DNA of 64,000 bases from Gammaproteobacteria bacterium (GCA_035279405.1 DATEHU010000011.1:1-64000), one strand, 5' to 3'. Positions 41,548 through 52,852 are shown, numbered from the stretch's first letter. The notes: generated by a model not told the origin, from the letters alone. A program made the numbers and translations.

Positions 41548-42290
41548 TGACGCTCGTCGAGTTCATAGCCCCACTGTTGAATAAGAAACATCAGGATCGG
41601 ATTCTTGCGGTCCTGTACTACCGTGAAAGGTATGAGCAGAAAACGGCGCTCACAGTCGATGAGATTCGGCAGGGGTTAAAAAATGCACGTTCTAAGGGAT
41701 GGGCTAAGGCCAATGTGGCCGACGTATTAAGCAAGAGCGGTGCTCTTGTTGATACCAAGCGGTTGCAAGGGAAGAGGCACCTCTGGAATCTGACAGATTC
41801 CGGTCGTGAGCACGTGCGCACGCTCCTTGGTCTCCCTGAGGCGGACGTCGAAATCGAGCATGATGTTGGCACTCTAGAAAATCTAGTCACCAAAGTCGCC
41901 GATCCGGATGTGAGGGACTATCTCGATGAAGCTCTGAAGTGCCTGCAAGTTGGCGCGCTGAGGGCCAGTACAGTGTTCGTGTGGGTCGCTGCGATTCGGA
42001 CAATTCAAACTAGCCTACTCACTAAGGGCACGACGGTGCTTTCAGCCGCCATCCAGAAACACGACCCAAAGGCTAGACCTATCAAGACCCTTGATGACTT
42101 TGCTTATGTCAAGGATGCGACCTCGCTCTTAGCCGCCAAAGACCTCGGAGTACTGGACAAGAACGAGAAAGATACCCTTACCGAGGCACTGAATCTCCGC
42201 AATCGCTGTGGTCACCCTGGCAAGTATCGACCAGGGATAAAGAAGGTATCCGCCTTTGTTGAAGACATTACGTCTATCGTGTTCGTGTAG
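41547..42290 (+). CDS. HEPN-like protein with N-terminal winged helix
   Basis: A 247-residue protein. Residues 30-95 resemble a winged helix (LTVDEIRQGLKNARSKGWAKANVADVLSKSGALVDTKRL...WNLTDSGREHV). Residues 108-247 are all-helical and end in NLRNRCGHPGKYRPGIKK; R218-N-R-C-G-H223 fits the R-x4-6-H motif of HEPN ribonucleases, common in toxins, Abi proteins and CRISPR effectors. ALKCLQVGALRASTVFVWVAAIRTIQ resembles the first HEPN helix. No database name can be given. It is followed directly by an attC-like site, so the pair may be a mobile two-gene cassette. Confidence 0.75.
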   Translation: MTLVEFIAPLLNKKHQDRILAVLYYRERYEQKTALTVDEIRQGLKNARSKGWAKANVADVLSKSGALVDTKRLQGKRHLWNLTDSGREHVRTLLGLPEADVEIEHDVGTLENLVTKVADPDVRDYLDEALKCLQVGALRASTVFVWVAAIRTIQTSLLTKGTTVLSAAIQKHDPKARPIKTLDDFAYVKDATSLLAAKDLGVLDKNEKDTLTEALNLRNRCGHPGKYRPGIKKVSAFVEDITSIVFV

Positions 42291-42296
42291 ATCGTT

Positions 42297-42390
42297 GGCT
42301 AACAAGCGCTTGAAATCGACCTCCGCAAGCTTCGCTTGCGGTTACCTCGTCGCTATGCTCCACGACGGCGGCTGAAGCGCGACGCCATCC
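42297..42390 (+). other. attC-like site A (degenerate)
   Basis: Starts with GGCTAAC (near the RYYYAAC core) 6 bases after the HEPN stop. Left arm AAGCGCTTGAAATCGACC pairs imperfectly with right arm GGCGGCTGAAGCGCGAC; a hairpin CGCAAGC-TTC-GCTTGCG (42323-42339) lies between. The expected GTTRRRY at the right end is not intact (GCCATCC). Confidence 0.5.
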
Positions 42391-42415
42391 GAAACATTGA
42401 AGGAGGTCTGAACAT

Positions 42416-42754
42416 ATGTTCACAAAGAAAGGCGACGCGGCCGTCCTCGCTAAACTCGGCGAGGCCCCCGCACAGTATCGGGAAATTGGAGAACGCCTGC
42501 ACCGCATCATCCGGGAAAGCGCACCGTCGCTCGAGCCGATCGTGCGCTGGGGACTCCCGTTTTACGTAAAGAACGGCAAGGACATTTGCTACATCAAAAC
42601 GGATAAGGACTTCATCGCTTTCGGATTCGGCGAAGTAGTCAACCCCGCCCGCGAGGACGGTGTCCACATGCACCCCGTCGCATGGACTCTCACCTCGCTC
42701 GACGCCGCGACTGAAGCCAGAATTCGCGCGCTCGTCAAAAAGGCCGTGGCCTAG
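42416..42754 (+). CDS. DUF1801 (YdhG-like) protein
   Basis: A 112-residue small soluble protein of the DUF1801 family, function unknown, common in integron cassettes and actinobacteria. Visible pattern: LHRIIRESAPSLEPIVRWGLPFYVKNGKDICYIKTDKDFIAFGF, matching the family core around the W-G-x-P-x-Y element. ATG 42416 with GAAGGAGG 11 bases upstream, a near-perfect ribosome site. Followed by attC-like site B. Confidence 0.82.
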   Translation: MFTKKGDAAVLAKLGEAPAQYREIGERLHRIIRESAPSLEPIVRWGLPFYVKNGKDICYIKTDKDFIAFGFGEVVNPAREDGVHMHPVAWTLTSLDAATEARIRALVKKAVA

Positions 42755-42826
42755 CCAGCAGGGGCGGCCGGCAGCTCGTGCGCGGTTGGAAATGAGGGTC
42801 CGCGACACAAAGGTGGACGAATTGAC

Positions 42827-42886
42827 GTCCAACAACGCGTTGCAGCCGACGCAGCTTCGCCGCGCGGCTGAACGCAGACCTTAGGG
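42827..42886 (+). other. attC-like site B
   Basis: GTCCAAC (42827-42833) fits the R'' core RYYYAAC; CTTAGGG (42880-42886) is the R' core with one change from GTTRRRY. Between them GCGTTGCAGCCG pairs with CGGCTGAACGC with one unpaired base, the extrahelical-base pattern typical of attC. Confidence 0.75.
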
Positions 42887-42891
42887 TGCCC

Positions 42892-43236
42892 ATGATCTAC
42901 GCATTCGTAATTTGTCAGTTTCTCGTCGTGCTGTTTATTGCGGTCCACGACTGGGTGCCACTTGGCAGGCTCAACAGTGTGGCCGGCATCCGCGCAGTTG
43001 ACAGCCCTAGCAAGCTTGCTGTTGTTACGGTGCTCAGCACGCTGCCCTTCGCCATTGCGTTGGTCGCAAGCGTCCACTACGCCAACTCCAGTTTTCCAAT
43101 GTGGCTAATGTGGTTGCTCTGGTGTAGCTACGGCGCGGCCCTTTACGGGGTACTGCGCACTTGGTGGGTACCCTATCTGTTTGCAAAAAATCCTGCGGGA
43201 GAAATGGGGTCAGAGCGAATATCCGGGATGCAATAA
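42892..43236 (+). CDS. small membrane protein of unknown function (cassette gene)
   Basis: A 114-residue protein with three or four hydrophobic segments (about 3-20, 46-64, 71-90) and a short polar tail. I do not recognise a family. ATG 42892 starts 6 bases after attC-like site B, and the AGGG of the recombination core can act as its ribosome site; GTG 42886 is an alternative. No attC-like site could be drawn convincingly after it. Confidence 0.6.
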   Translation: MIYAFVICQFLVVLFIAVHDWVPLGRLNSVAGIRAVDSPSKLAVVTVLSTLPFAIALVASVHYANSSFPMWLMWLLWCSYGAALYGVLRTWWVPYLFAKNPAGEMGSERISGMQ

Positions 43237-43555
43237 CTACGCCTCACATACACAAGGCTGAGTACAGGTCACGCCTCCCGCGCTTTCGTTCACCCGGCAC
43301 TCCTCAGCACGTCATACAACGTCGCAATAATCGCCCGCCATGTTTTAACCATCGCGCACTGCCTGTTGGGTAGCCAGGCCGTTCGACCATGTCCCGGCTG
43401 CGGCGTACAGCCTGGTTAGCGGCTGTACCCGATCGCCCAAGCGACTCGTGGGCAGCCGGAGGTGCGCCGCAATCACGGGGCGCTACCGGACGTAATCGTG
43501 CATACCTCGAACAGCGTATAGTCAACCCGCCTGCCAACCGCCACGGAGAGGTCCC
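43237..43555. other. 319-base stretch without a gene
   Basis: Holds a perfect 8-bp hairpin, GTACAGCC-n8-GGCTGTAC (43405-43428), without a T-run, and an isolated GTTGGGT (43365-43371) that matches GTTRRRY but lacks a partner. It may be the decayed remains of a cassette. Short open frames here have no coding character. Confidence 0.5.
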
Positions 43556-43828
43556 ATGCCAAAGTATGTCATTGAGAGAGAAATTCCGGGTTCCGGAAAA
43601 CTTTCAGCTGAGGAACTTAAGGCCATCTCACAGAAGTCTTGTAGCGTTCTAAGCAAGCTCGGCACGCAGATTCAATGGGTACAGAGCTACGTTACCAAAG
43701 ACAAAATCTACTGCGTGTATATTGCTCCGAACGAGCAGCTTGTGCGAGAACATGCGAAGCAAGGCGGGTTTCCTGCCAATTACGTTTCTGAAGTCGCCAG
43801 GATTATTGATCCAACAACGGCGGAGTAA
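43556..43828 (+). CDS. DUF4242-like small protein
   Basis: A 90-residue ferredoxin-fold-type protein resembling DUF4242 (PKYVIEREIPGSGKLSAEELKAISQKS ... QWVQSYVTKDKIYCVYIAPNEQLVREHAKQGGFPANYVSEVARIIDP). Some relatives bind nickel; function here is unknown. ATG 43556 with GGAGAGG upstream. Its last codons lie inside attC-like site D, as is usual for cassette genes. Confidence 0.8.
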   Translation: MPKYVIEREIPGSGKLSAEELKAISQKSCSVLSKLGTQIQWVQSYVTKDKIYCVYIAPNEQLVREHAKQGGFPANYVSEVARIIDPTTAE

Positions 43829-43894
43829 ACATCGCTCGGCGCGTGGTTTCAGCCGGCGACCATTCCCTCGGCAAGGCTACGGCTGAATTTGGAT
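43809..43894 (+). other. attC-like site D
   Basis: ATCCAAC (43809-43815) matches RYYYAAC exactly; TTTGGAT (43888-43894) is its complement and one base off GTTRRRY. Inner arms TTCAGCCG (43848-43855) and CGGCTGAA (43880-43887) pair perfectly. The rest of the gap to 44065 shows no gene. Confidence 0.65.
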
Positions 43895-44065
43895 GTTCGA
43901 GGCGCGCGGCGCGGAACGCGGCTATTACTGCATTATGATTTTGGATAGGCTTCGCCCATCTCAATCACTCGGGCTGCGCTCAACTCGCGACGAGTACCAT
44001 CGTCGCAACCGAGCCCGAACTGCCTCGCGTACTGTTTTCTCTTCTTTGACGGAAGGAGTGGTCCA

Positions 44066-44446
44066 ATGACCAGCGGGAAGAACCAGCCATATGCCACGCA
44101 TCTCGATACCAAGTTTCCAGTTCTCTCCATTGTTGACGTCCCCGGGCTTGTGCAGGCGTGCACAGACCAGTGGTACAACCAAACGCTTTGCAAGGTCAAC
44201 GAGTCAGTTGTGCGCTTGGGCGTCGTGCAGGGTGAATACCACTGGCACAAGCATGACAACGACGACGAGTTCTTTTTCGTGCTGGATGGTCATTTCCTCA
44301 TCGATCTGGAAGACAAGTCTTTCGACCTGCAACCGCGAGAGGGGTTCGTAGTCCCAAAGGGCGTCGTACATCGAACGCGTGCGCCGGATCGTGCCGTCAT
44401 CCTCATGGTCGAAACCGCCTCAATTGTTCCAACCGGTGACGCCTAA
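44066..44446 (+). CDS. cupin domain protein
   Basis: A 126-residue single-domain cupin. The metal-binding motifs are GEYHWHKHDNDDEFFFVLDGHF (two His and a Glu) and PKGVVHRTRA (His). Substrate unknown; such proteins may be dioxygenases, isomerases or sugar-binding. ATG 44066 with GGAAGGAG 7 bases upstream. The stop codon overlaps attC-like site E. Confidence 0.85.
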   Translation: MTSGKNQPYATHLDTKFPVLSIVDVPGLVQACTDQWYNQTLCKVNESVVRLGVVQGEYHWHKHDNDDEFFFVLDGHFLIDLEDKSFDLQPREGFVVPKGVVHRTRAPDRAVILMVETASIVPTGDA

Positions 44447-44512
44447 CCCCTCCATCGAGCGGACGTCCCAAAGGTTCCACTTTTTGGCTACCGCTCATTT
44501 GTAGCGTTAAAA
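44441..44512 (+). other. attC-like site E
   Basis: GCCTAAC (44441-44447) matches the R'' core; GTTAAAA (44506-44512) differs from GTTRRRY only in the last base. GAGCGG pairs with CCGCTC and CCAAA with TTTGG. The beginning CCCCTCCATCGAG is the type seen in many chromosomal integron attC sites. Confidence 0.8.
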
Positions 44513-44538
44513 CCCAGGCAGCCCATCGCGAAAGCCTC

Positions 44539-44925
44539 ATGAATCTAACCAGTCAAGTGTTTGCCTTTCTCGCGGCCGCCGTGCACGTCTTCATCTTCTG
44601 CATGGAGAGCCTGTGGTTCATGCGGCCCAGCGTGCACAAGCGTTTCGGTGCGGCCACCAGTGCGGACGCTGAGGCACGTCGCCTGTTTGCCTTTAACCAG
44701 GGTTTTTACAACTTGTTCCTGGCCATTGGCATCTTCGCGGGTATCGCGCTACTTCACATGGGCGGCAATGTCACCGTCGGCCGGACCTTGGTGTTGTTCA
44801 GTTGCGCCTGCATGGTCGGGGCGGGAGTTGTACTGTTCTTTTCGGCTGGCCGCCGGATGCTGCGTGCCGCAGTGATACAAGCGGCTTTCCCACTGCTAGC
44901 CTGGATAGCTTGGCTTTGGTTCTGA
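44539..44925 (+). CDS. DUF1304 family membrane protein
   Basis: A 128-residue inner-membrane protein with four hydrophobic segments and the DUF1304 pattern HVFIFCMESLWFMRPSVHKRFG and FAFNQGFYNLFLAIGIFAGI. Function unknown (sometimes annotated as epimerase without evidence). ATG 44539 has only a weak ribosome site. The stop lies in attC-like site F. Confidence 0.87.
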   Translation: MNLTSQVFAFLAAAVHVFIFCMESLWFMRPSVHKRFGAATSADAEARRLFAFNQGFYNLFLAIGIFAGIALLHMGGNVTVGRTLVLFSCACMVGAGVVLFFSAGRRMLRAAVIQAAFPLLAWIAWLWF

Positions 44926-44979
44926 CAATTTATTCAAGCCGAAGCCGCTTCGCAGTGCGGCTTGAGTCCGCAGTTATGC
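44920..44979 (+). other. attC-like site F
   Basis: TTCTGAC (44920-44926) and GTTATGC (44973-44979) are close to the attC cores. Arms TTCAAGCCG and CGGCTTGA pair, around a central GCCGCTTCGCAGTGC, the layout of the common TCTAACAATTCATTCAAGCC-type attC family. Confidence 0.75.
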
Positions 44980-45070
44980 GGCTGATATTTGATAATCCAA
45001 TGTAGATCGCGTACAACTATTTGCCCTGCCCCGCTCAAACTGAATCCGGTATCCAAGACAGAGGTGCAGT

Positions 45071-45715
45071 ATGAAAATCGGAGTTCTCGGTTCGGGGATA
45101 GTGGCGACCACGCTGGCCGGCGGCTTTTTGAAGCACGGCCACGAGCTCATGCTGGGCACACGCACGGTGTCGAAACTTGCGGATTGGTCCAGGAAAAACC
45201 CCAAAGCACGAATCGGTAGCTACGCGGAAGCCGGCAAATTCGCTGAGGTGGCGGTTCTCGCCGTCAAGGGCACGGCCGCGCTGGACGCGCTGCGCGCAGC
45301 GGGTGCCACGAATCTCACCGGCAAACCCGTCATTGATGCCACCAACCCCATCGCTGACGCCCCACCGGTCAACGGCGTGCTCAAGTTCTTCACCAGCCTG
45401 GACGATTCGCTAATGGAGCGACTGCAACGGGAATTTAAGGAAGCGTGCTTCGTCAAGGCGTTCAATTCCGTCGGCAGTGCCCTGATGGTCAACCCGCAGT
45501 TGAAAGGCAGCAAGCCCACTATGTTCATCTGCGGCAATGACGACGCGGCCAAGAAAACCGTGCGAAGTATTCTGGATCAGTTCGGCTGGGAAACCGCGGA
45601 CATGGGCAAGGCCGAGGCGGCGCGCGCCATCGAACCGCTGTGCATGTTGTGGTGCATCCCCGGCTTGCTGCACAACGATTGGGTGCACGCTTTCAAACTG
45701 CTGACTCACTCCTGA
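45071..45715 (+). CDS. NADPH-dependent F420-reductase-like oxidoreductase
   Basis: A 214-residue Rossmann-fold protein. The N-terminus MKIGVLGSGIVATTLAGGFLKHGHELMLGTR is a GxGxxA nucleotide loop with Arg26-type NADP preference; VIDATNPI and VKAFNSVGSALMVNP follow the pattern of NADPH:F420 oxidoreductase relatives. In a gammaproteobacterium the F420 role is doubtful; substrate unknown. ATG 45071 with AGAGGTG upstream. The next gene starts 18 bases downstream. Confidence 0.82.
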   Translation: MKIGVLGSGIVATTLAGGFLKHGHELMLGTRTVSKLADWSRKNPKARIGSYAEAGKFAEVAVLAVKGTAALDALRAAGATNLTGKPVIDATNPIADAPPVNGVLKFFTSLDDSLMERLQREFKEACFVKAFNSVGSALMVNPQLKGSKPTMFICGNDDAAKKTVRSILDQFGWETADMGKAEAARAIEPLCMLWCIPGLLHNDWVHAFKLLTHS

Positions 45716-45733
45716 GAAAGAGGTGTCCTCGGA

Positions 45734-46252
45734 ATGGCGTCTGAGAATGTTTACCCTCTTTATGGCGGCTGCGATTGCGGTACGCTCCGCTACCGGCTGG
45801 AATCCAACCCGCTGTTTGTGCATTGCTGCCATTGCCGCTGGTGCCAACGGGAAACCGGTGCTGCATTCGCACTCAACGCCCTGATCGAAGCGGAACGCGT
45901 GACGCTGGTGTCCGGTGAGCCGGAAATCGTGGACACGCCTTCAGCGAGTGGCAAGGGCCAGAAAATTGCGCGTTGTCCAAAATGCCGGATCGCGGTGTGG
46001 AGTAATTATTCGGGCGCCGGCCCGGCATTTCGTTTCGTGCGTGTAGGCACACTCGACGAACCCGATCACCTGCCGCCGGACATTCATATCTACACTTCCA
46101 CAAAACAGCCGTGGATTATTCTCCCTGCCAACGTGCCGGCGGTCTCTGACTACTACGACCGCAAAAAATACTGGCCGGAGGAAAGCTTGGTACGACGCGA
46201 AGCGCTATTGGCGAAATTAGCAGTTAATGCCCAGGCACCGCGCAAAGGATAG
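45734..46252 (+). CDS. GFA (CENP-V) family zinc-binding protein
   Basis: A 172-residue protein of the glutathione-dependent formaldehyde-activating enzyme family. Zinc ligands: CDCGTLRY, HCCHCRWCQRETGAAF and CPKCRIAVWSNY. The family is broad and most members have no proven formaldehyde role. ATG 45734, AGAGGTG upstream. Confidence 0.87.
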   Translation: MASENVYPLYGGCDCGTLRYRLESNPLFVHCCHCRWCQRETGAAFALNALIEAERVTLVSGEPEIVDTPSASGKGQKIARCPKCRIAVWSNYSGAGPAFRFVRVGTLDEPDHLPPDIHIYTSTKQPWIILPANVPAVSDYYDRKKYWPEESLVRREALLAKLAVNAQAPRKG

Positions 46253-46369
46253 CCCCGATTACTTCCCCTGCGACCAAGACCGTGCCCTGAAAAAGGATTA
46301 TTCTGAAGGAAGCCGTATGGTTCACGGTTACTTGGGGTTGTGATTCTTGATAGCTCTCATTCATTCGCC

Positions 46370-47425
46370 ATGCGTCAGCATATCCGCTATCTCGTAACTC
46401 CTGACGGGGTGCATGTGGCTTGGGCCGAAATGGGGTCCGGGCCGACGCTGGTTAAACCCGCCACTTGGCTTACACATCTGAAATACGACCTGGAAAGTCC
46501 AGTGTGGCGCCATTGGATGCAATTTCTTTCCGGACATTTCCGTTACGTCCGCTACGACGAACGCGGTTGCGGCATGAGCGACTGGCGTGCGGCTGATCTT
46601 TCCGCAGCTCACTGGGTCCAGGATTTGGAATGTGTGGTGGAGAAAGCCAGCATTGAGCATCCATTTGTTTTGCTTGGCATCTCGCAGGGAGCGGCTACAG
46701 CCGTTGAGTTTGCAGTCCGTCACCCGGAAAGGGTGTCGCGCATGGTTCTCTATGGCGGCTACGCCTGCGGATGGAAACAGCGGGGCAATCCAAATGCCAC
46801 GCGTTATTACGAAGCCCTGGTGGAGATGATGCGGCACGGCTGGGGCAGCGAGAATTCCACTTTCCGGCAATTATTCACCTCGATGTTTGTCCCCGGCGGC
46901 ACGCCGGAACAGCTCGGTTGGTTCAACGAGCTGTGCCGGCGCACCACGACACCCGAAATCGCCGTCGAACTCATGAAAGCGCGTGGCAGTGTGAACGTCC
47001 TGGATTTGCTCCCTCAAGTACGTACACCGACCCTGGTGATACACGCGCGCCACGATAAAGCGGTTCCGTATTCGGAAGGATGTCTTCTGGCATCGAGAAT
47101 TCCCAATGCGGATTTCGTGGAACTCGATTCCTGCAATCACGTGTTGCTTGAGCATGAACCCGCCTGGCGGGAGTTTCAATCGCTGGTGCTGGAATTCACC
47201 GGCGCAGAGCGCGGCGCCAGCGCGGCTTTCGAAGGACTCTCGCGTCGCGAACACCAGATTCTTGCCTTGATCAACGACGGATTGAGCAACGGAGAAATTG
47301 CCGAACGCCTGTTCATTGACGAAAAGACGGTGCGCAACCACGTCTCCCGGCTGTTCGACAAGCTCGGGGTAAGCAGTCGCGCACAGGCCATCGTTTTGGC
47401 CCACAAGCGTGGCTTTCAAGCCTAG
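46370..47425 (+). CDS. alpha/beta hydrolase fused to a LuxR-type HTH
   Basis: A 351-residue fusion. Residues 1-265 are an alpha/beta hydrolase with nucleophile elbow [11 protein letters not shown] (Ser about 107), acid in [13 protein letters not shown] and histidine in [10 protein letters not shown]. Residues 285-345 are a LuxR/GerE helix-turn-helix ([40 protein letters not shown]). The fusion suggests a one-component regulator that senses or hydrolyses a small ester. I chose ATG 46370, where homology begins; GTG 46340 is the longest start. Confidence 0.85.
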   Translation: MRQHIRYLVTPDGVHVAWAEMGSGPTLVKPATWLTHLKYDLESPVWRHWMQFLSGHFRYVRYDERGCGMSDWRAADLSAAHWVQDLECVVEKASIEHPFVLLGISQGAATAVEFAVRHPERVSRMVLYGGYACGWKQRGNPNATRYYEALVEMMRHGWGSENSTFRQLFTSMFVPGGTPEQLGWFNELCRRTTTPEIAVELMKARGSVNVLDLLPQVRTPTLVIHARHDKAVPYSEGCLLASRIPNADFVELDSCNHVLLEHEPAWREFQSLVLEFTGAERGASAAFEGLSRREHQILALINDGLSNGEIAERLFIDEKTVRNHVSRLFDKLGVSSRAQAIVLAHKRGFQA

Positions 47426-47547
47426 TCCGGGACAAACGTCCCTGCTTGAACAGCTCCCGCCTTCACAACAGGACAAATGCCTTATTCCACCGGCACTGAG
47501 AACGCTGCATCATTTTTCCAAGATCGTACTTTTTGGGAGGATGGACA

Positions 47548-48345
47548 ATGCAGCGCTCATTCATTCTGCTTTTCGGCGTCATCGCCTACGGACTATTCCT
47601 GCTGACATTCCTTTATCTGATAGCCTTCGTGGGCAATTTGCAACTCACGCGATTGGCTGAGACGTTTCCGCTAGTGGCTGCACTGGTACCGCATTCCATT
47701 GATGCAGGCCGTCCAACAGGCAGCCTCATCACGGCCCTGGTGATCAATTTGGTGCTGATTCTGGTATTTGGGATGCAGCACTCCTTCATGGCGCGCAGCG
47801 GTTTCAAGGCCTGGCTGAAACGCTACCTGCCGGCATCCGCCGAGCGCAGTGTGTTTGTACTCATCGCCAGTCTGGTCCTGATCTTGCTCTTTTGGCAGTG
47901 GCGGCCGATCGCGGTTACGGTCTGGAGGGCAGATAGCGCGTGGGGTCAGTCGTTCGGCTGGATTGTATTCGCAGCCGGATTCGGATTGGTGTTGATTTCC
48001 ACCTTTCTCATCAACCATTTCGAGCTGTTCGGACTCAAGCAGGTGTGGGCGCAGTTGCGGGGCCGCGAGGCGCGCCCACCTCAATTTGCTATGCCACTGT
48101 TCTACAAAATGGTGCGCCATCCGCTGTATCTCGGCTTTCTGCTCGCGTTCTGGGGAGCGCCGGTGATGACGGCGGGACACCTGTTGTTTGCCATCGTCAT
48201 GAGCGGCTACATCTTGGTTGCCATCCGCTTCGAGGAACGTGATTTGGTGCAATTCCATGGCCAACTCTACGAACATTACCGCACACGCGTTCCCAAGATT
48301 GTGCCGCTCACCGGCTGGCTGCTGCATCGTAGGAACACGCACTGA
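47548..48345 (+). CDS. MddA-like methanethiol S-methyltransferase (NnrU/ICMT superfamily)
   Basis: A 265-residue integral membrane protein with about six hydrophobic segments and the C-terminal SAM-binding pattern [28 protein letters not shown] ... [19 protein letters not shown]. This matches isoprenylcysteine methyltransferase-like enzymes and looks closest to MddA, which makes dimethyl sulfide from methanethiol. The broader NnrU family is the alternative. ATG 47548 with GGGAGG 7 bases upstream. Confidence 0.7.
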   Translation: MQRSFILLFGVIAYGLFLLTFLYLIAFVGNLQLTRLAETFPLVAALVPHSIDAGRPTGSLITALVINLVLILVFGMQHSFMARSGFKAWLKRYLPASAERSVFVLIASLVLILLFWQWRPIAVTVWRADSAWGQSFGWIVFAAGFGLVLISTFLINHFELFGLKQVWAQLRGREARPPQFAMPLFYKMVRHPLYLGFLLAFWGAPVMTAGHLLFAIVMSGYILVAIRFEERDLVQFHGQLYEHYRTRVPKIVPLTGWLLHRRNTH

Positions 48346-48409
48346 TGTACGTCACGGGACTTAGGCGGCACACACTTTGGACGCTTGCTTTTGCACCCGG
48401 AACAATCCC

Positions 48410-50799
<2,390 letters not shown>

Positions 50800-50826
50800 C
50801 TAACTGAATCCCGCCGTATCCCGCAG

Positions 50827-51411
50827 TCAGGAGAGATCGGCAGTCAGACTCGCACGGATATTGGCAGGAATAGTTTCGACCGAGTACGCGTAATTGGCAT
50901 GTTCGATTCCCGCACCCAGTGCAGCCCCATTTTTTAGCTTGCTCACCATGGACGCCGCCAGCTCGAAGCGCAGAAAATGCACGCTGGATGTTTTGTCGGC
51001 GGTGCTGCGATCCATGTCCTCGTCGGCAATCGCAAATACCCGGTCGAACCCCGCCACCTGCAGCCACACTTGGTGCTCGATGCCCACGAGCTGCGCGAGT
51101 GCCCGTTGACGTTCAGCCACGTTTTCAAACTCGATCATCATGGTCGCAGCGAGATTGCCGGCTTCCGGTATCAGGGCATTGTAGGTATCGAGCTCGTCCT
51201 GGATGCCCTGGGCCTCGAAAATCCGCTCGGCGCGCAGCATTTCCTGTATCTGGTACTGCATCGTCAGGCGGTCTTCGAACAGCAGGCGCACATGCGGTCC
51301 CACCTGCAGGTTGCGGACCCGCTTGTGCTCCATGACCTGCCGGCGGAAGGCATCGCGCTTCTGCGCGTAGTCTTCCAGGCTCCACAGATCCTGACGGCTC
51401 AGTTTTTGCAT
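50827..51411 (-). CDS. DUF3501 family protein
   Basis: A 194-residue protein of unknown function. Pattern MQKLSRQDLWSLEDYAQKRDAFRRQVMEHKRVRNLQVGPHVRLLFEDRLTMQYQIQEMLRAERIF is typical of DUF3501. I chose ATG 51411 as the family-like start; ATG 51447 would overlap the Fe-S gene by 11 bases. Third gene of a rubrerythrin / Fe-S protein / DUF3501 cluster that recurs in proteobacteria; probably oxidative-stress related (inference). Confidence 0.82.
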   Translation of the reverse strand: MQKLSRQDLWSLEDYAQKRDAFRRQVMEHKRVRNLQVGPHVRLLFEDRLTMQYQIQEMLRAERIFEAQGIQDELDTYNALIPEAGNLAATMMIEFENVAERQRALAQLVGIEHQVWLQVAGFDRVFAIADEDMDRSTADKTSSVHFLRFELAASMVSKLKNGAALGAGIEHANYAYSVETIPANIRASLTADLS

Positions 51412-51436
51412 AGCCCACTGCCCGCCGGTGATCTCT

Positions 51437-52765
51437 CTAAATTCCATACGCTAGGCGCAGGAGCTGGAAGGCCGATTCGGGAGCGCGCCGGTCCGGGAGG
51501 CCGTTCTGGATCTGCTCGGCCGCCATGGGGCAGTCGCTGAAATAGTGATCGCAACCCGATTCCGCGACTTGGCTCATCACTGGCCGGCCGATTTTCATGG
51601 ATATCTCGTGAAATTCGCGCTTCACCGCATAGGTGCCGTCATGACCCGAGCAGCGCTCGATGGCCTGAACGGCTGTTCCGGGTACCAGTTCGAGCAACTG
51701 CCTCGTCTTGAGGCCGATGTTCTGCACGCGCTGGTGACAAGGGACGTGATACATCACCTTGCCGAGAGCCTGCTTGAAATCGGTTCTGAGCTTGCCGGCC
51801 TTGTACCGCAACATCAGGTACTCAAACGGGTCGTAGATGTTCTCCTGGACTTTCTTTACGTCGGCATCTTCCGGAAACAGGTGCGGCAGCTCCTGCTTGA
51901 ACATGAGCACGCAGGACGGAATCGGCGCCACGATGTCCCAGCCTTCGTCCACCAGCCTTGCGAGTGTGGGAATGTTGGTCTCCTTGTTCTTGCGGATGGT
52001 GTCAAAATCGCCGAGTTCCAGCTTCGGCATGCCGCAGCAATGCTCCTGCGGCGTAAGGCGCGTCGGGATACCGTTGTGCTCCAGCACCGCGATCAGATCG
52101 GTCACCAGCCCGGGGGCGTTGCGATTGCCGTAACAGGTGAGAAAAATAGCCGCCCGGCCGCGTGTGCCCTCGGCCGGCTCCGCGTCCGCCGCAAGTGGCG
52201 TGTGATGCTTGAGGCGTTTGCGCGCGGTATTGCTGTGAAACTCCGGCACCACCGCATCCGCGTGCACGCCGACAGCATCCTGCACCAGCTTGCGCACAGC
52301 ACGACTTTTGTTTGCCGCATTTACGGTCTGCGCCACAATAGGGATACCGAGGAAATTGCCGAGCTTTTCCGGCGCGGACAGAATCTTGTCGCGCACGCTG
52401 GCGCCATGGTGCCTGAATTTCCAGGCCTTGCCGCGCAGCATCAGATGCGGGAAATCCACGTCCCAGGGGTGCGGCGGCACGTACGGGCACTTGGTCATGA
52501 AACACAGATCGCAGAGATAACAGTGATCCACCACTTCCCAGAAGATTTTGTGATCTACGTTGGAAACCTCGCCTCCGGAGGTAGCGTCCACCGCATCGAA
52601 CAGGGTGGGAAACGCGTTGCACAGGCTGAAGCAGCGGCGGCACCCGGCGCAGATGTCAAAGACGCGTTCCATTTCCTTGAGCAGCAAGGCTTCATTCCAG
52701 AAATCCTCGCTCTGCCAGTCCAGATGATGGCGGTGGGGAGCCTTTAGACCACCTTCTTGCGCCAC
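51437..52765 (-). CDS. CCG-domain Fe-S protein (GlpC / heterodisulfide-reductase-like)
   Basis: A 442-residue protein. The N-terminal 4Fe-4S ferredoxin-type clusters are in [16 protein letters not shown] and [20 protein letters not shown]; two cysteine-rich CCG domains follow ([12 protein letters not shown] ... [12 protein letters not shown], and [12 protein letters not shown] ... CSGHDGTYA). It resembles GlpC, the electron-transfer subunit of anaerobic glycerol-3-P dehydrogenase, but no GlpA/B is present, so it likely serves the neighbouring rubrerythrin and DUF3501. GTG start at 52765, GGAGG upstream. Confidence 0.85.
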   Translation of the reverse strand: MAQEGGLKAPHRHHLDWQSEDFWNEALLLKEMERVFDICAGCRRCFSLCNAFPTLFDAVDATSGGEVSNVDHKIFWEVVDHCYLCDLCFMTKCPYVPPHPWDVDFPHLMLRGKAWKFRHHGASVRDKILSAPEKLGNFLGIPIVAQTVNAANKSRAVRKLVQDAVGVHADAVVPEFHSNTARKRLKHHTPLAADAEPAEGTRGRAAIFLTCYGNRNAPGLVTDLIAVLEHNGIPTRLTPQEHCCGMPKLELGDFDTIRKNKETNIPTLARLVDEGWDIVAPIPSCVLMFKQELPHLFPEDADVKKVQENIYDPFEYLMLRYKAGKLRTDFKQALGKVMYHVPCHQRVQNIGLKTRQLLELVPGTAVQAIERCSGHDGTYAVKREFHEISMKIGRPVMSQVAESGCDHYFSDCPMAAEQIQNGLPDRRAPESAFQLLRLAYGI

Positions 52766-52852
52766 GAATACCTCCGCGATCCTGGCAACGGTCAGAGACG
52801 AGAATCCCGGGGATGCGGCCGCGCGCCCCCCGGGATTCAGTACCCAACCTGT

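Noticed and set aside
43237-43555. An attC site after the small membrane protein gene
   Set aside because: GTTGGGT at 43365 fits the core, but no RYYYAAC partner with pairing arms was found.
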